Shown: positions 20,259-29,737 of the stretch, in pieces
Layout of the letters: each line of letters begins with the position of its first letter
How positions within the stretch are numbered: the first letter of the stretch is position 1
Assembly (NCBI GenBank): GCA_026983515.1
Contig: JALWHT010000118.1
Location: 1-48,339 of the forward strand
Source: Sulfurovum sp.
Lineage (GTDB): Bacteria; Campylobacterota; Campylobacteria; Campylobacterales; Sulfurovaceae
Length of the DNA: 48,339 nt
Reading direction: 5' to 3'
Made by a program: the position numbers and the translations under genes
The notes under the pieces: generated by a model
What the model was told of the DNA's origin: nothing
Seen by the model: only the letters and a program-made list of their open reading frames with translations
Database searches by the model: none

Positions 20259-21539
20259 CTATATGATCCCCCCTGCATTGGCACCCCAGGTAGTTCTCCA
20301 ACGGGTTTTAACAAGAGAGATGGCACCGATGGCGATGAGCACAAGTCCTGCAAAGATGAAGAAACCGACACTGTAGCTGTCAAATGTCCCTTTCGCCCAG
20401 CCAAGTGTTTTGACAAGGAACGTACCGCCGATCCCGCCGGCTGCACCGATGAGTCCTGTCATAATACCGATATCTTTACCAAAACGCTGCGGTACGAGCT
20501 GGAAAACTGCACCGTTTGCCATTCCAAGATTGGCCATGATCAAAAAGAGTACACCAATGGCAACCCAGAACGGAAGCTGTACCGCACCGCTGAGCGCCAC
20601 CAGTGCAGCAACAACACCAAAAAAGATGTAAAGTGCTTTGACCCCACCCATTTTGTCGGCAATACCACCGCCTACAGGACGCAACACTGCACCGGCAAAG
20701 ATGGTAAGGGCTCCAAAGTAACCGGCAATGACCTTGACATTCGGTTCATGGAAAACACTCAATCCAAAAGCACTCATATCTGCCTGATACGTATTCATCA
20801 GGTAGACTTTCATATAGTTCGCAAACCCTACAAATCCGCCGAAGCTGACAGCATAAAAGAGCATAAACCACCAACTGTCACGGTCTTTAAGCAGCTTCCA
20901 GTAATCACCCAGTTTTTTGGGACGCGGCTTGTAAACCGATTCAGGTGCATCTTTTGCCATTAAAATATAAATGATCAACACGATGAATGAGAGCAATCCT
21001 CCAACAAGGAATACTGCTTCCCATCCCCAAATTTCTGCGATTTTAGGTGCAAAAAGGAAGTCAACGACTACACCAATATTCCCCGCACCGGCAATACCGA
21101 GTACAATCCCTTGAAGCTTGGGTGGATACCATTGTCCTGCCTGCGGCAGTGCCACTGCAAAGGATGCACCGGCAAAACCAAGCCCAAGTGCAACAACCAG
21201 CAACTCATTATAGGTAATGCTCTCTCCCCTTGAATACGCGTAGAAAAGTGATGCAATCACGATAACCTGTGCAATAATGGCAGTTTTCTTCGGTCCAATC
21301 TTATCGACACCAAAACCAAGTACAATACGCAGCAGTGCTCCTGCCAAAATCGGGATAGAAAGCAAGGTTGCAATCTGTCCTGCACTCAATGCTGTACCGT
21401 GATGGGCCAGTGATTCATTAATCTCGGTTGCCAAAGGCCCGAGCATCGTCCATACCATAAAACTGAAATCAAAGTAGAGAAATGCCGCAAAAAGTGTCTT
21501 TGCATCTCCCTGTCCCTTAAGCGCCTTGAAGTTCGCCAT
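20259..21539 (-). CDS. NarK/NasA-type MFS nitrate/nitrite transporter
   Basis: 426 aa, about 12 TM; RIVLGFGVDKIGPKKTAI and GFAGASFAVALPQAGQWYPPKLQG..GIAGAGNIG motifs of nitrate/nitrite porters. Confidence 0.93.
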   Translation of the reverse strand: MANFKALKGQGDAKTLFAAFLYFDFSFMVWTMLGPLATEINESLAHHGTALSAGQIATLLSIPILAGALLRIVLGFGVDKIGPKKTAIIAQVIVIASLFYAYSRGESITYNELLVVALGLGFAGASFAVALPQAGQWYPPKLQGIVLGIAGAGNIGVVVDFLFAPKIAEIWGWEAVFLVGGLLSFIVLIIYILMAKDAPESVYKPRPKKLGDYWKLLKDRDSWWFMLFYAVSFGGFVGFANYMKVYLMNTYQADMSAFGLSVFHEPNVKVIAGYFGALTIFAGAVLRPVGGGIADKMGGVKALYIFFGVVAALVALSGAVQLPFWVAIGVLFLIMANLGMANGAVFQLVPQRFGKDIGIMTGLIGAAGGIGGTFLVKTLGWAKGTFDSYSVGFFIFAGLVLIAIGAISLVKTRWRTTWGANAGGII

Positions 21540-21568
21540 TCTTGCTCCTTAAACAAATTAATGGACGA

Positions 21569-21574
21569 ATTATA
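21569..21574 (-). promoter_or_regulatory. -10-like TATAAT for the nitrate transporter gene
   Basis: Reverse complement ACAGTATAATTCG upstream of RBS AAGGAG and ATG 21539. Confidence 0.6.
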
Positions 21575-21606
21575 CTGTAACGTTATGGCGTTTATTACCT
21601 TCATAT

Positions 21607-21623
21607 TGATTAATTTTTAATCA
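21607..21623. promoter_or_regulatory. Site A: 17-bp palindrome TGATTA-ATTTT-TAATCA
   Basis: Perfect 6-5-6 inverted repeat matching sites B, C and D. Confidence 0.85.
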
Positions 21624-21684
21624 TATATATTTACCTGTTAACATGGGGAACTCATAGGCTGAATGCTTGTACAGATCAATAAAT

Positions 21685-21701
21685 TGATTATTTTTTAATC
21701 A
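21685..21701. promoter_or_regulatory. Site B: 17-bp palindrome TGATTA-TTTTT-TAATCA
   Basis: Perfect 6-5-6 inverted repeat; reverse complement is identical to the core of sites C and D. Confidence 0.88.
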
Positions 21702-21734
21702 TACTTTTATCTGCAACTCTGCATCCGTTTTGGA

Positions 21735-21740
21735 TATAAT
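21735..21740 (+). promoter_or_regulatory. -10-like TATAAT for the nitrite reductase operon
   Basis: TTTTGGATATAATGACAC; weak -35. Confidence 0.6.
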
Positions 21741-21778
21741 GACACAGATTGAATAACGACAGGAGCAGCGTGATTATA

Positions 21779-23698
21779 ATGGAAGCATTAGCAAAAGCCA
21801 AAGAGGCAAGAAGCAAAAAGCTCAATAAAGTAGAAACGACCAAAGCACTCAAAGACCCAATGGAGATTTACAAGCATCTTGAATCAATTGCTGCAGCAGG
21901 CTACGAAGGACTAAGTAAAGAGGATTCCGCTTACTTTTTGAAGTGTTTCGGACTCTTTGACAAGGGTGAAGACTTTATGTTACGTGTGCGTATCCCCGGT
22001 GGGCAGCTGACCAACGCACAGGCGGTACGCATCGGTGAAGTAGCACAGGAGTACGGCAATGACTACATCGATATTACCACCCGTATGCAGGTGGAGCTGC
22101 GCTATTTGCAGATCGCAGACATTGCAAAGGTACTCAAGGCGCTTAAAGAGGTAGGCATCTCCACATTCCAGACGGGGGTGGATAACCCGCGAAACATCGT
22201 CACCGACCCACTTGACGGCATTGCTTATGACAACATCATCGAGTCTATGCCCATCTTGACGCAGCTTCAGGAGATTTTCCTCGAAAATCCCGAGTGGATC
22301 TCTGCCCTGCCGAGAAAATTTAATACCGGTATCCTGGGAAGCCTCAGCAACTCCTGCAATATCTTCGGGCATGACTGCAACTTCGTACTCGCCAACAAAG
22401 ACGGCAGCTTCGGCTTCAACGTCTATCTTGGTGCCCGTGTCGGTGTGCAGGCGCGTGATGCCGACCTCTTCGTTACTCCCGAAGAGGTACCCGTATTCTT
22501 TAAAGCGCTGCTGAACGTTTTCAAAACCTACGGCTACCGTGACAACCGGAACAAGAACCGCCTGCACTTCCTACTGCAGGATGTGGGCATCCCCGCGTTT
22601 ATAGAAGCGGTCAAAGAGGAGGCCGAACTCTCCTTTGCCCAAGGCGGCATGACACTGGTACAGTCACAAAACATCGCACTGGGTGCCAACCGCGTACTGC
22701 TTAAAAACGGCACCTACGCCTACAAGGTCATCGTCCCCTCAGGAATCTTCAGCGGTACAGACATGATCGCAGCGGCAAAAGCGGCACAGAGCTACGGCAG
22801 CGGCGACATCCGTCTCACCTACGACCAGAACCTTTTCATCATCAACATTGACAAAGAGAAGCTTGATACCTTTGAGAACAATCCGATCATTGCCAAGTAT
22901 GCCCAGTACAACAACCTCTACTTTCAAGATATGATCGCCTGTGCGGGGACACAGACCTGCAGCTACGGTGTTATCCCCAACAAACCTGATGCCATCGAGA
23001 TGGCGCACTTTCTTAACTCCGAAGTGCCCATCGCCAATGCCAACATACGCATGAACTGGTCAGCATGCCCCAAAGGGTGCGGAGTACACGGCATAGCCGA
23101 CATCGGCTTTGAGGGGTGCAAGGCAAAAGATGCTGACGGCAACCGTGTGGACGGGGTACACCTCTTTATGGGCGGCAAGATCACCCGGCAAGCCAAAGAG
23201 GCGCACATTTTACACAAGGCACTGCCGATCGACGAAGCCAAGCACCACGTCAAGTACCTGCTGAAAACCTACGCGGCATACAAAGAGCGCGGAGAGACCT
23301 TTGAGAGTTTTGAGACACGCTTTTTCAGTAAAAACTATAGCTATCAGGCGATCGGATTCTTTACCAAGATCAACTACATCCTCCGCGATAAACTGGGGCT
23401 GGATATAATGTTCGAACTTGACAAAGAGCCCAAAAGCGGACGCCGTGAGGAGTACGAACTCTTCACCTTCGGACTCAAACTCTTCAAACTCCTCACAGGA
23501 GAGAAGCGTTTTGCAGCTGTCACAGGACTCGCCCCAACCCTTGCACGTCCAAGAAAGATCAAACGGGATGAAGTCACCAGACTCAACCCGAAAGTCCCAC
23601 CAAAACTCTCTGAAGTCATCTACAACATGACGCATGAGAACAAAAGTGAGCGGGCGCAGGTCTTCTCGGAGTTGCTTGTGGCACTTAAAGAGGTGTAA
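21779..23698 (+). CDS. nirA: Ferredoxin-type nitrite (nitrite/sulfite) reductase
   Basis: Siroheme/4Fe-4S motif ACAGTQTCSYG ... NWSACPKGCGVHGIADIGFEGCK; start either 21779 (MEALAKAKEAR) or a nearby GTG. Confidence 0.88.
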   Translation: MEALAKAKEARSKKLNKVETTKALKDPMEIYKHLESIAAAGYEGLSKEDSAYFLKCFGLFDKGEDFMLRVRIPGGQLTNAQAVRIGEVAQEYGNDYIDITTRMQVELRYLQIADIAKVLKALKEVGISTFQTGVDNPRNIVTDPLDGIAYDNIIESMPILTQLQEIFLENPEWISALPRKFNTGILGSLSNSCNIFGHDCNFVLANKDGSFGFNVYLGARVGVQARDADLFVTPEEVPVFFKALLNVFKTYGYRDNRNKNRLHFLLQDVGIPAFIEAVKEEAELSFAQGGMTLVQSQNIALGANRVLLKNGTYAYKVIVPSGIFSGTDMIAAAKAAQSYGSGDIRLTYDQNLFIINIDKEKLDTFENNPIIAKYAQYNNLYFQDMIACAGTQTCSYGVIPNKPDAIEMAHFLNSEVPIANANIRMNWSACPKGCGVHGIADIGFEGCKAKDADGNRVDGVHLFMGGKITRQAKEAHILHKALPIDEAKHHVKYLLKTYAAYKERGETFESFETRFFSKNYSYQAIGFFTKINYILRDKLGLDIMFELDKEPKSGRREEYELFTFGLKLFKLLTGEKRFAAVTGLAPTLARPRKIKRDEVTRLNPKVPPKLSEVIYNMTHENKSERAQVFSELLVALKEV

Positions 23699-23720
23699 CA
23701 ATGATATATCACATAGTATC

Positions 23721-23844
23721 CGTAGGGTGTTGTCCCCTGACAACACTAACACGCTATACCCAAACGAAACATGCTATGATACAACGATATTCAACACAAA
23801 CAGAAATTCAAAGTTTCGGTGTTGTGAGGGCACAACACCCTACG
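23721..23844. repeat. BIME/MITE-like inverted repeat element
   Basis: CGTAGGGTGTTGTCCCCTGACAACAC...GTGTTGTGAGGGCACAACACCCTACG: about 26-bp terminal inverted repeats with 2 mismatches, each arm also a hairpin. Confidence 0.8.
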
Positions 23845-23873
23845 CAAAACCAAATAAAAGCAGGTAAATAATT

Positions 23874-25481
23874 ATGGCAGTGGAACCATTAAGTAAACAC
23901 ACACCATTAGAGAGCTTCATCAACCATAAAAACGATACCGGTATGCAGTGCGGTAACTACACCATCGACATCCCCGAGCTCAAACCGGGTGAACAGTACC
24001 GTTTCCACTTCGATGCTACCGCCTGTGTGGGCTGTCACTGCTGTGAGGTGGCGTGTAACGAGCAAAACGCCAACCCAGACGACATTAAATGGCGCCGTGT
24101 GGGGGAGATGGAGACCGGCACCTTCCCGGACACACTCCAGCTTTTCAACTCGATGAGCTGTAACCACTGCATCGACCCCGAGTGTCTACGCGGCTGCCCA
24201 ACTGAGAGCTACATCAAACTTGACAACGGCATTGTCTGGCACGATGACCCAAGCTGTATCGGGTGCCAGTACTGTACATGGAACTGTCCCTACGAGGTGC
24301 CTGTCTTCAACCCTGACCGCGGCATCGTCACCAAGTGTCATATGTGTGTGGACAAACTTGAAGCGGGTCAGACCCCTGCATGTGTGCAGGCATGCCCCGG
24401 TGGTGCCATCGAAATAGAAGCAGTCAATGTAGAGCAGTGGCTGGCAGAAGATATGGCAAAAGAGGGAGTCGCTCCCCATCTGCCAGACATCGAAATCACC
24501 AAGCCCACCACACGCTACACCCTGCCTGATCTTCCCGAAGGTCAGGAGGTACGCCCGGCAGACGAGCACATCCTCAAGCCTGCCCATGCCGAACTGCCGC
24601 TTGTCTTTATGACAGTACTCACACAGGTTTCGGTAGGGGCATTTCTGGCACTCTTTTTGGGACAGCTGCTCTACTCGCTTGGCTTCAACCTGCCAAAACC
24701 AAATCTCGTGATGGCGATTTTGGCATTCCTGCCTGCAGCCATAGGGCTACCGCTTTCAGCCATGCACCTTGGACGACCGGGTAAAGCGATGAGTGCAATG
24801 AAAAACTGGAAAACCTCATGGCTCAGCCGTGAAGCGATCGCTTTAGGTGCCTACACCGGACTGGCAACACTTACTGCCGGACTCTACTTTCTCAATGTCG
24901 GCGGTGCCCTTCTGCTGCTGCTTGAAGCGCTCACCCTTGGTATCGGACTCTACGGTATCTACGCACAGTCGATGATCTACCGCATTAAAGCACGTCCGAG
25001 CTGGAACCGCAAGAGTACCACCAAACGCTTCTTCGGTTCAGGCTATGTCGGCTTCCTGCTCATCGCCACCGCCCTGCTTGCAAGCAACGGCGCACAGGGT
25101 GCTACGGTACTGCTTGCCGTTACCCTGCTTGCCGGCATGGGGCAGGCACTGGTGATCTTTGAGGAGGTGATGTTCTACCGCCACCTCGACAAAGAAGACC
25201 CGCTCTACTACCAGTACAACCGAAGCCGCATCCTGCTGCAAGAACACTTTGGCAGCATCAAGAAGTTTAGAGTCTATTCATTGGCAGCCTTTGGGCTGGC
25301 ACTGCCACTGCTTGCCATCCTCTTTACCGCCAGCGCTCTGACAGGTTTGGCGATAGCCACACTTGTAGTTGCCACACTCGGTGCTTTGGCATCTGAACTT
25401 GCCGGACGATACCTCTTCTACCGCACCGTGGTACCATTGGGACTTGCAGGGAACTTCTTTGCGGGGAACCAGAGACATTGA
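23874..25481 (+). CDS. Fusion of four-cluster Fe-S ferredoxin subunit (DmsB/NrfC-like) and DmsC-type membrane anchor
   Basis: CVGCHCCEVACNEQ, CNHCIDPECLRGCP, CIGCQYCTWNCPYEVP, CHMCVDKLEAGQTPACVQACP, then about 8 TM DmsC-like region. Confidence 0.93.
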   Translation: MAVEPLSKHTPLESFINHKNDTGMQCGNYTIDIPELKPGEQYRFHFDATACVGCHCCEVACNEQNANPDDIKWRRVGEMETGTFPDTLQLFNSMSCNHCIDPECLRGCPTESYIKLDNGIVWHDDPSCIGCQYCTWNCPYEVPVFNPDRGIVTKCHMCVDKLEAGQTPACVQACPGGAIEIEAVNVEQWLAEDMAKEGVAPHLPDIEITKPTTRYTLPDLPEGQEVRPADEHILKPAHAELPLVFMTVLTQVSVGAFLALFLGQLLYSLGFNLPKPNLVMAILAFLPAAIGLPLSAMHLGRPGKAMSAMKNWKTSWLSREAIALGAYTGLATLTAGLYFLNVGGALLLLLEALTLGIGLYGIYAQSMIYRIKARPSWNRKSTTKRFFGSGYVGFLLIATALLASNGAQGATVLLAVTLLAGMGQALVIFEEVMFYRHLDKEDPLYYQYNRSRILLQEHFGSIKKFRVYSLAAFGLALPLLAILFTASALTGLAIATLVVATLGALASELAGRYLFYRTVVPLGLAGNFFAGNQRH

Positions 25482-25521
25482 TGTCAGGGAGTATGTGGTA
25501 GGGAGCAGGGAGCATTTCGGT

Positions 25522-25584
25522 AGCGTTCAGTGATGAGCGCTGAGCGCTGAGCGTTTAGTGTTTAGCGTTAAGAGAACAGCGTGT
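25522..25584. repeat. Heptanucleotide tandem array, 9 in-phase units of AGCGYTK-type
   Basis: AGCGTTC AGTGATG AGCGCTG AGCGCTG AGCGTTT AGTGTTT AGCGTTA AGAGAAC AGCGTGT. Confidence 0.8.
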
Positions 25585-25822
25585 TTTCTTAATATTGAAC
25601 ATTGATTATGTAACTTCCGTTGTCACTTCTGCACTCTTTGTGCAGATGCTGTTGCGCCCATATGTGCGAAGCACGGCGCATAAAGCATCGCCCGCACAAT
25701 TGCAGAAGTGACGCTTTTTGCCTACTTTTTCTAAAAAAGTAGGAAAGAGACACAAAACGGTAATGTATGATTGAACTATCATAGGGGTATCTCTTGTGGC
25801 TACCCTCAATATGGAGAATAAT

Positions 25823-28138
25823 ATGAATCTCATAGACAAAGCAAAAAACTTTCTCGGTCTTGATATCAAAGCGGACAAATACGCCCTCGTCGACGACCCC
25901 ATCTTCGGCAAAGTCGCCAAAGCCAAAGCCCCTGACAAGTGGGTACGTAGCACCTGCGGCTACTGTGGTGTAGGTTGCGGCATGTACATCGGTGTTAAAA
26001 ACGGCGAAGCAGTCTACTCCAAAGGTGACTCTCTTCATCCGGTCAACATGGGTACACTCTGCCCCAAAGGATTAAGCGAGCATAGAATGGTACGTGCCGA
26101 CAATCGAATACCTACACCAATGCTCAAAACAAACGGTACGCTTCAGCCTGTTTCATGGGATGAGGCATTCAGCCATACCGCAGAAGAATTCAAACGTATT
26201 CAACAACAGCACGGCAAAGGTGCGGTTGCCGTGGTCTCTACTGGTCAACTACTAACAGAAGAGTTCTATGCGCTGGGCAAGTTTGTGCAGCTTGGGCTTG
26301 AAACAAACAACTATGATGGCAATACCACACTCTGTATGGCAAGTGCCGTCATGGGATACAAACAAACCTTTGGCTCAGATGGTCCTACCGGATGTTATGA
26401 GGACTTTGAAAAAGCAGACGTCATCATGCTTATTGGTGCTAATATTGCCGACAACCACCCTATTTTGAAACTGCATATTGCCAAAAACAAAAAAACCACA
26501 GGGAAAAAACCGACCATTATTGTTGTTGACCCCAGAAAATCCAAAACAGCACAGATGGCAGACATCTTCGTACCGCTCAAACCACGTTCAGATTTGGCGC
26601 TCATCAACGGATTGTGCTACATCATCATGGAACAGGGATGGGAAGATGAAAACTTCATCAAAGAGCGCACCAACGGCTACAGAGAGTTCAAAAAGCACAT
26701 CATGGAGAACTACCCGCCACAAGAGGTTGCTCACATCACCGGCATCGATGTCAAGGAGCTTTACAACCTTGCACGCATTTACGCCGGTGCGGATGCAGTA
26801 ATGAGTGCCTGGACCATGGGGGTCAACCAGAGTTCCATTGGTACCGATACGGTCTCTGCCATCTGTAACCTTGCACTCATCACCGGCAACCTTGGCAAAG
26901 AGGGCGCTTCACCTATGTCCATCACCGGACAGTGCAACGCCATGGGTACACGCGAGTTTGGCTTTACCTCATCCATCCCCGGATACCGCAACTACGCCAG
27001 TGAAAGTGACAGAAGAGAGTTTGCCAAGATCATCGGTGTATCCGAAGAGCTCATCCCCACTGCAAGAGGCTACGCCTACCCGCAGATCATCGATGCGATC
27101 AACCGCGGCGAGATCAAAGCGCTCTGGGTTGTTGCCACCAATCCACTGGTAAGCTACCCTGATCAAAACGGACTTAGAGAAGCACTCAAAAAACTTGACA
27201 TGCTTGTGGTACAGGATGCCTTCATGTCCGATACGGCACAAATAGCCGATGTGGTCTTCGCCGCAGCGACATGGAGCGAAAAAGAGGGTTGCTACACCAA
27301 CAGTGAGCGCCGCTGCAACTATGCCAAAAAAGCCATAGAACCCCTTGAAGATAGCAAGGCAGACTTCTACATTGTCAAAGAGTTCTCCAAATATTTCGGC
27401 GACAAACACGACCTGCTCTTCAAAAATCTCAATACCCCACGAGATACTTTCGAGGAGATCAAACGCGTCAGCAAAGGCAGACTCTGCGACTACAGCGGTA
27501 TGAGCTACGAACTCATTGAGGAGCTTGGCGGCATCCAATGGCCATGCAACGACAAAGCCCCCAAAGGCACCAAACGCCTCTACACAGAAGATATGCCATG
27601 CCCTACCCCTGACGGCAAAGCACAACTGCTTCCCGTAGAGTGGGTACCACTGAGTGAAATGCAGTGTAAAGGACTGCCGCTGATGCTTAACACCGGACGA
27701 ACAGTAGAACAGTTCCATACCCGTACCAAAACCGGTACCATCGGCATCCTCGATGCACTGGCTCCTGAAGCATGGGTAGACATCAGCCCCAAAGATGCCG
27801 CCAAACTCAAAGTCAAAAGCGGAGAGCGCATTGCCATTTCCGGAAACCGCGGGCGTGTGGAGGATGTCATCGTCAAAGTAAGTGAAACGGTAAGAGAAGG
27901 CAATATCTTCGTACCGTTCCACTTCAACGAACAGCTTATCAATGCCGTTACTATCCCCGAGTTCGACCCCAAATCATTCGAGCCAAACTACAAACAGTGT
28001 GCCGTGCAGCTACACTCCGAAGCGGTACCCGAAGGCATCGTCTATGAAGAGCTGGAAATCAGCGGCTATCTGGAGAATGTAAAAGTATACAAAGAGGAAG
28101 AGACGGCACAAAACGATATGTCCGTGGCAGAGGCGTAA
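25823..28138 (+). CDS. nasA: Assimilatory-type nitrate reductase catalytic subunit (molybdopterin oxidoreductase)
   Basis: WVRSTCGYCGVGCGMYIGV 4Fe-4S motif, NTTLCMASAVMGYKQTFGSDGP, AMGTREFG; no Tat signal; GGAG RBS before ATG 25823. Confidence 0.9.
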   Translation: MNLIDKAKNFLGLDIKADKYALVDDPIFGKVAKAKAPDKWVRSTCGYCGVGCGMYIGVKNGEAVYSKGDSLHPVNMGTLCPKGLSEHRMVRADNRIPTPMLKTNGTLQPVSWDEAFSHTAEEFKRIQQQHGKGAVAVVSTGQLLTEEFYALGKFVQLGLETNNYDGNTTLCMASAVMGYKQTFGSDGPTGCYEDFEKADVIMLIGANIADNHPILKLHIAKNKKTTGKKPTIIVVDPRKSKTAQMADIFVPLKPRSDLALINGLCYIIMEQGWEDENFIKERTNGYREFKKHIMENYPPQEVAHITGIDVKELYNLARIYAGADAVMSAWTMGVNQSSIGTDTVSAICNLALITGNLGKEGASPMSITGQCNAMGTREFGFTSSIPGYRNYASESDRREFAKIIGVSEELIPTARGYAYPQIIDAINRGEIKALWVVATNPLVSYPDQNGLREALKKLDMLVVQDAFMSDTAQIADVVFAAATWSEKEGCYTNSERRCNYAKKAIEPLEDSKADFYIVKEFSKYFGDKHDLLFKNLNTPRDTFEEIKRVSKGRLCDYSGMSYELIEELGGIQWPCNDKAPKGTKRLYTEDMPCPTPDGKAQLLPVEWVPLSEMQCKGLPLMLNTGRTVEQFHTRTKTGTIGILDALAPEAWVDISPKDAAKLKVKSGERIAISGNRGRVEDVIVKVSETVREGNIFVPFHFNEQLINAVTIPEFDPKSFEPNYKQCAVQLHSEAVPEGIVYEELEISGYLENVKVYKEEETAQNDMSVAEA

Positions 28139-28188
28139 AAATAGCACCAAGTGTGCTATAATGCCGTACTTTTTTCAAGGAAACCGCC

Positions 28189-29655
28189 GTGGCAGAAAAC
28201 ATTGTCAAAACACAGAAATTCATCCTCAAACTTTTTCCGGAGATTATGGTCAAAGGCGCATCAGCAAAGAAGCAGATGGTCAACCAGCTCTATCAGAACC
28301 TCCTCACCCTCTTAAAACCGATTGATGATGCAATAGAGATCAAAAAATTTTCTGACAAGATTGAAGTGGTCACCCCCATTGAAAAGGTTGATACGGTACG
28401 AGAAATACTTCTGAACACACCAGGTATCGAACAGGTACTTGAGGCGCTACAGTTCGACAAAACCGATACTCTTGAAGCCATTAAAGAGAAGGTTGCACAA
28501 ACGGTTGCCAAAGAGATAGCAGGTAAAAGCTTTGTTGTACGTGCCAAGCGTACCGGCACCCACCCTTTCAACTCTTCCGAAATGGAACGGGTCGTCGGCG
28601 GTTACACGCTGGCACATACTGATGCAAAAAAAGTCGACCTGCACAATCCTGAGGTAACGGTACGCATCGAACTGATCAACCAGCAGCTCAATATCATCAC
28701 TGCCAAGTATGAAGGCCTGAGCGGGTTCCCCATTGGTACACAGGGGGACATCCTCTCTCTGATGTCCGGGGGGTTTGACTCTACCGTAGCAAGTTTTTTG
28801 ACAATGAAGCGCGGTATCAAAACACATTTTATCTTTTTCAATCTTGGCGGTGCTGCACATGAGATCGGGGTAAAGCAGGTAGCATGGTATCTTTGGAGCA
28901 AATTTGGCGCTTCCCACCGTGTCAAGTTTGTTACTATTCCCTTTGAAGATGTCGTTACTGAAATCTTTCGCTCTACACACGAAAGCTATATGGGGGTTAC
29001 CCTCAAGCGGCTGATGCTCATGGCTGCCGAGAAAATTGCCGATAATATGGAGATAGATGCCCTACTCACAGGCGAAAGTGTCGCACAGGTCTCCAGCCAG
29101 ACACTGCGAAACCTTGCACTCATTGACCAGGCAACCGACAAACTGGTACTTCGCCCCCTTGCTACTGTCAATAAACCGGAAATTATCCGTATCGCCACAC
29201 AGATCGGTACACGCCGCTTTGCGGAGAATATGCCTGAATACTGCGGTGTCATTTCCAAAAATCCCATCACACACGGCTCCTTCAAACGTATGGAGCGCGA
29301 AGCCAAACGTTTTGATTATAGCGTTCTTGATAACGCTGTAGCAAATGCCAAGACGATTTATGTTGATGAAATTGTTGAAGATATTACCGACAATGCCCCT
29401 ATTGAAATCGTTACTGCCCCTAACCCGGAGTGCGATGTTATCATCGATATCCGAGCGGATGAAAAGACGGTAGAGTCCCCCTGTGAAACCATTAAGATCC
29501 CTTTTCACCAGCTCAAAACAGAATTTAAAAAACTGCCTAAAGAAAAGAACTACCTACTCTATTGTAACAAAGGTGTACTAAGCCAGCTTCATGCACAATA
29601 TCTTAAAGATGCAGAAGATGCCAATGTGAAAGTGTATAGACCGGAAAACATGTAG
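28189..29655 (+). CDS. thiI: tRNA 4-thiouridine synthase ThiI with C-terminal rhodanese domain
   Basis: THUMP domain, LSLMSGGFDSTVASF PP-loop, rhodanese LLYCNKGVLS; GTG start. Confidence 0.95.
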   Translation: MAENIVKTQKFILKLFPEIMVKGASAKKQMVNQLYQNLLTLLKPIDDAIEIKKFSDKIEVVTPIEKVDTVREILLNTPGIEQVLEALQFDKTDTLEAIKEKVAQTVAKEIAGKSFVVRAKRTGTHPFNSSEMERVVGGYTLAHTDAKKVDLHNPEVTVRIELINQQLNIITAKYEGLSGFPIGTQGDILSLMSGGFDSTVASFLTMKRGIKTHFIFFNLGGAAHEIGVKQVAWYLWSKFGASHRVKFVTIPFEDVVTEIFRSTHESYMGVTLKRLMLMAAEKIADNMEIDALLTGESVAQVSSQTLRNLALIDQATDKLVLRPLATVNKPEIIRIATQIGTRRFAENMPEYCGVISKNPITHGSFKRMEREAKRFDYSVLDNAVANAKTIYVDEIVEDITDNAPIEIVTAPNPECDVIIDIRADEKTVESPCETIKIPFHQLKTEFKKLPKEKNYLLYCNKGVLSQLHAQYLKDAEDANVKVYRPENM

Positions 29656-29673
29656 GGTACGTAATCACGCACC
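29656..29673. repeat. REP-like palindrome GGTACGT-AATC-ACGCACC
   Basis: One mismatch between arms; related to 8934-8951. Confidence 0.5.
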
Positions 29674-29737
29674 GACAGTGAGTAAATTCTGCATTGTTTG
29701 ATTGAAACGAAGTTTAAAATTTCAGTCATTCCTACAC

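Noticed and set aside
26969-27922. 317-aa minus-strand ORF
   Set aside because: Shadow of nasA third-position bias; Phe/Val/Gly-rich with no recognisable motifs
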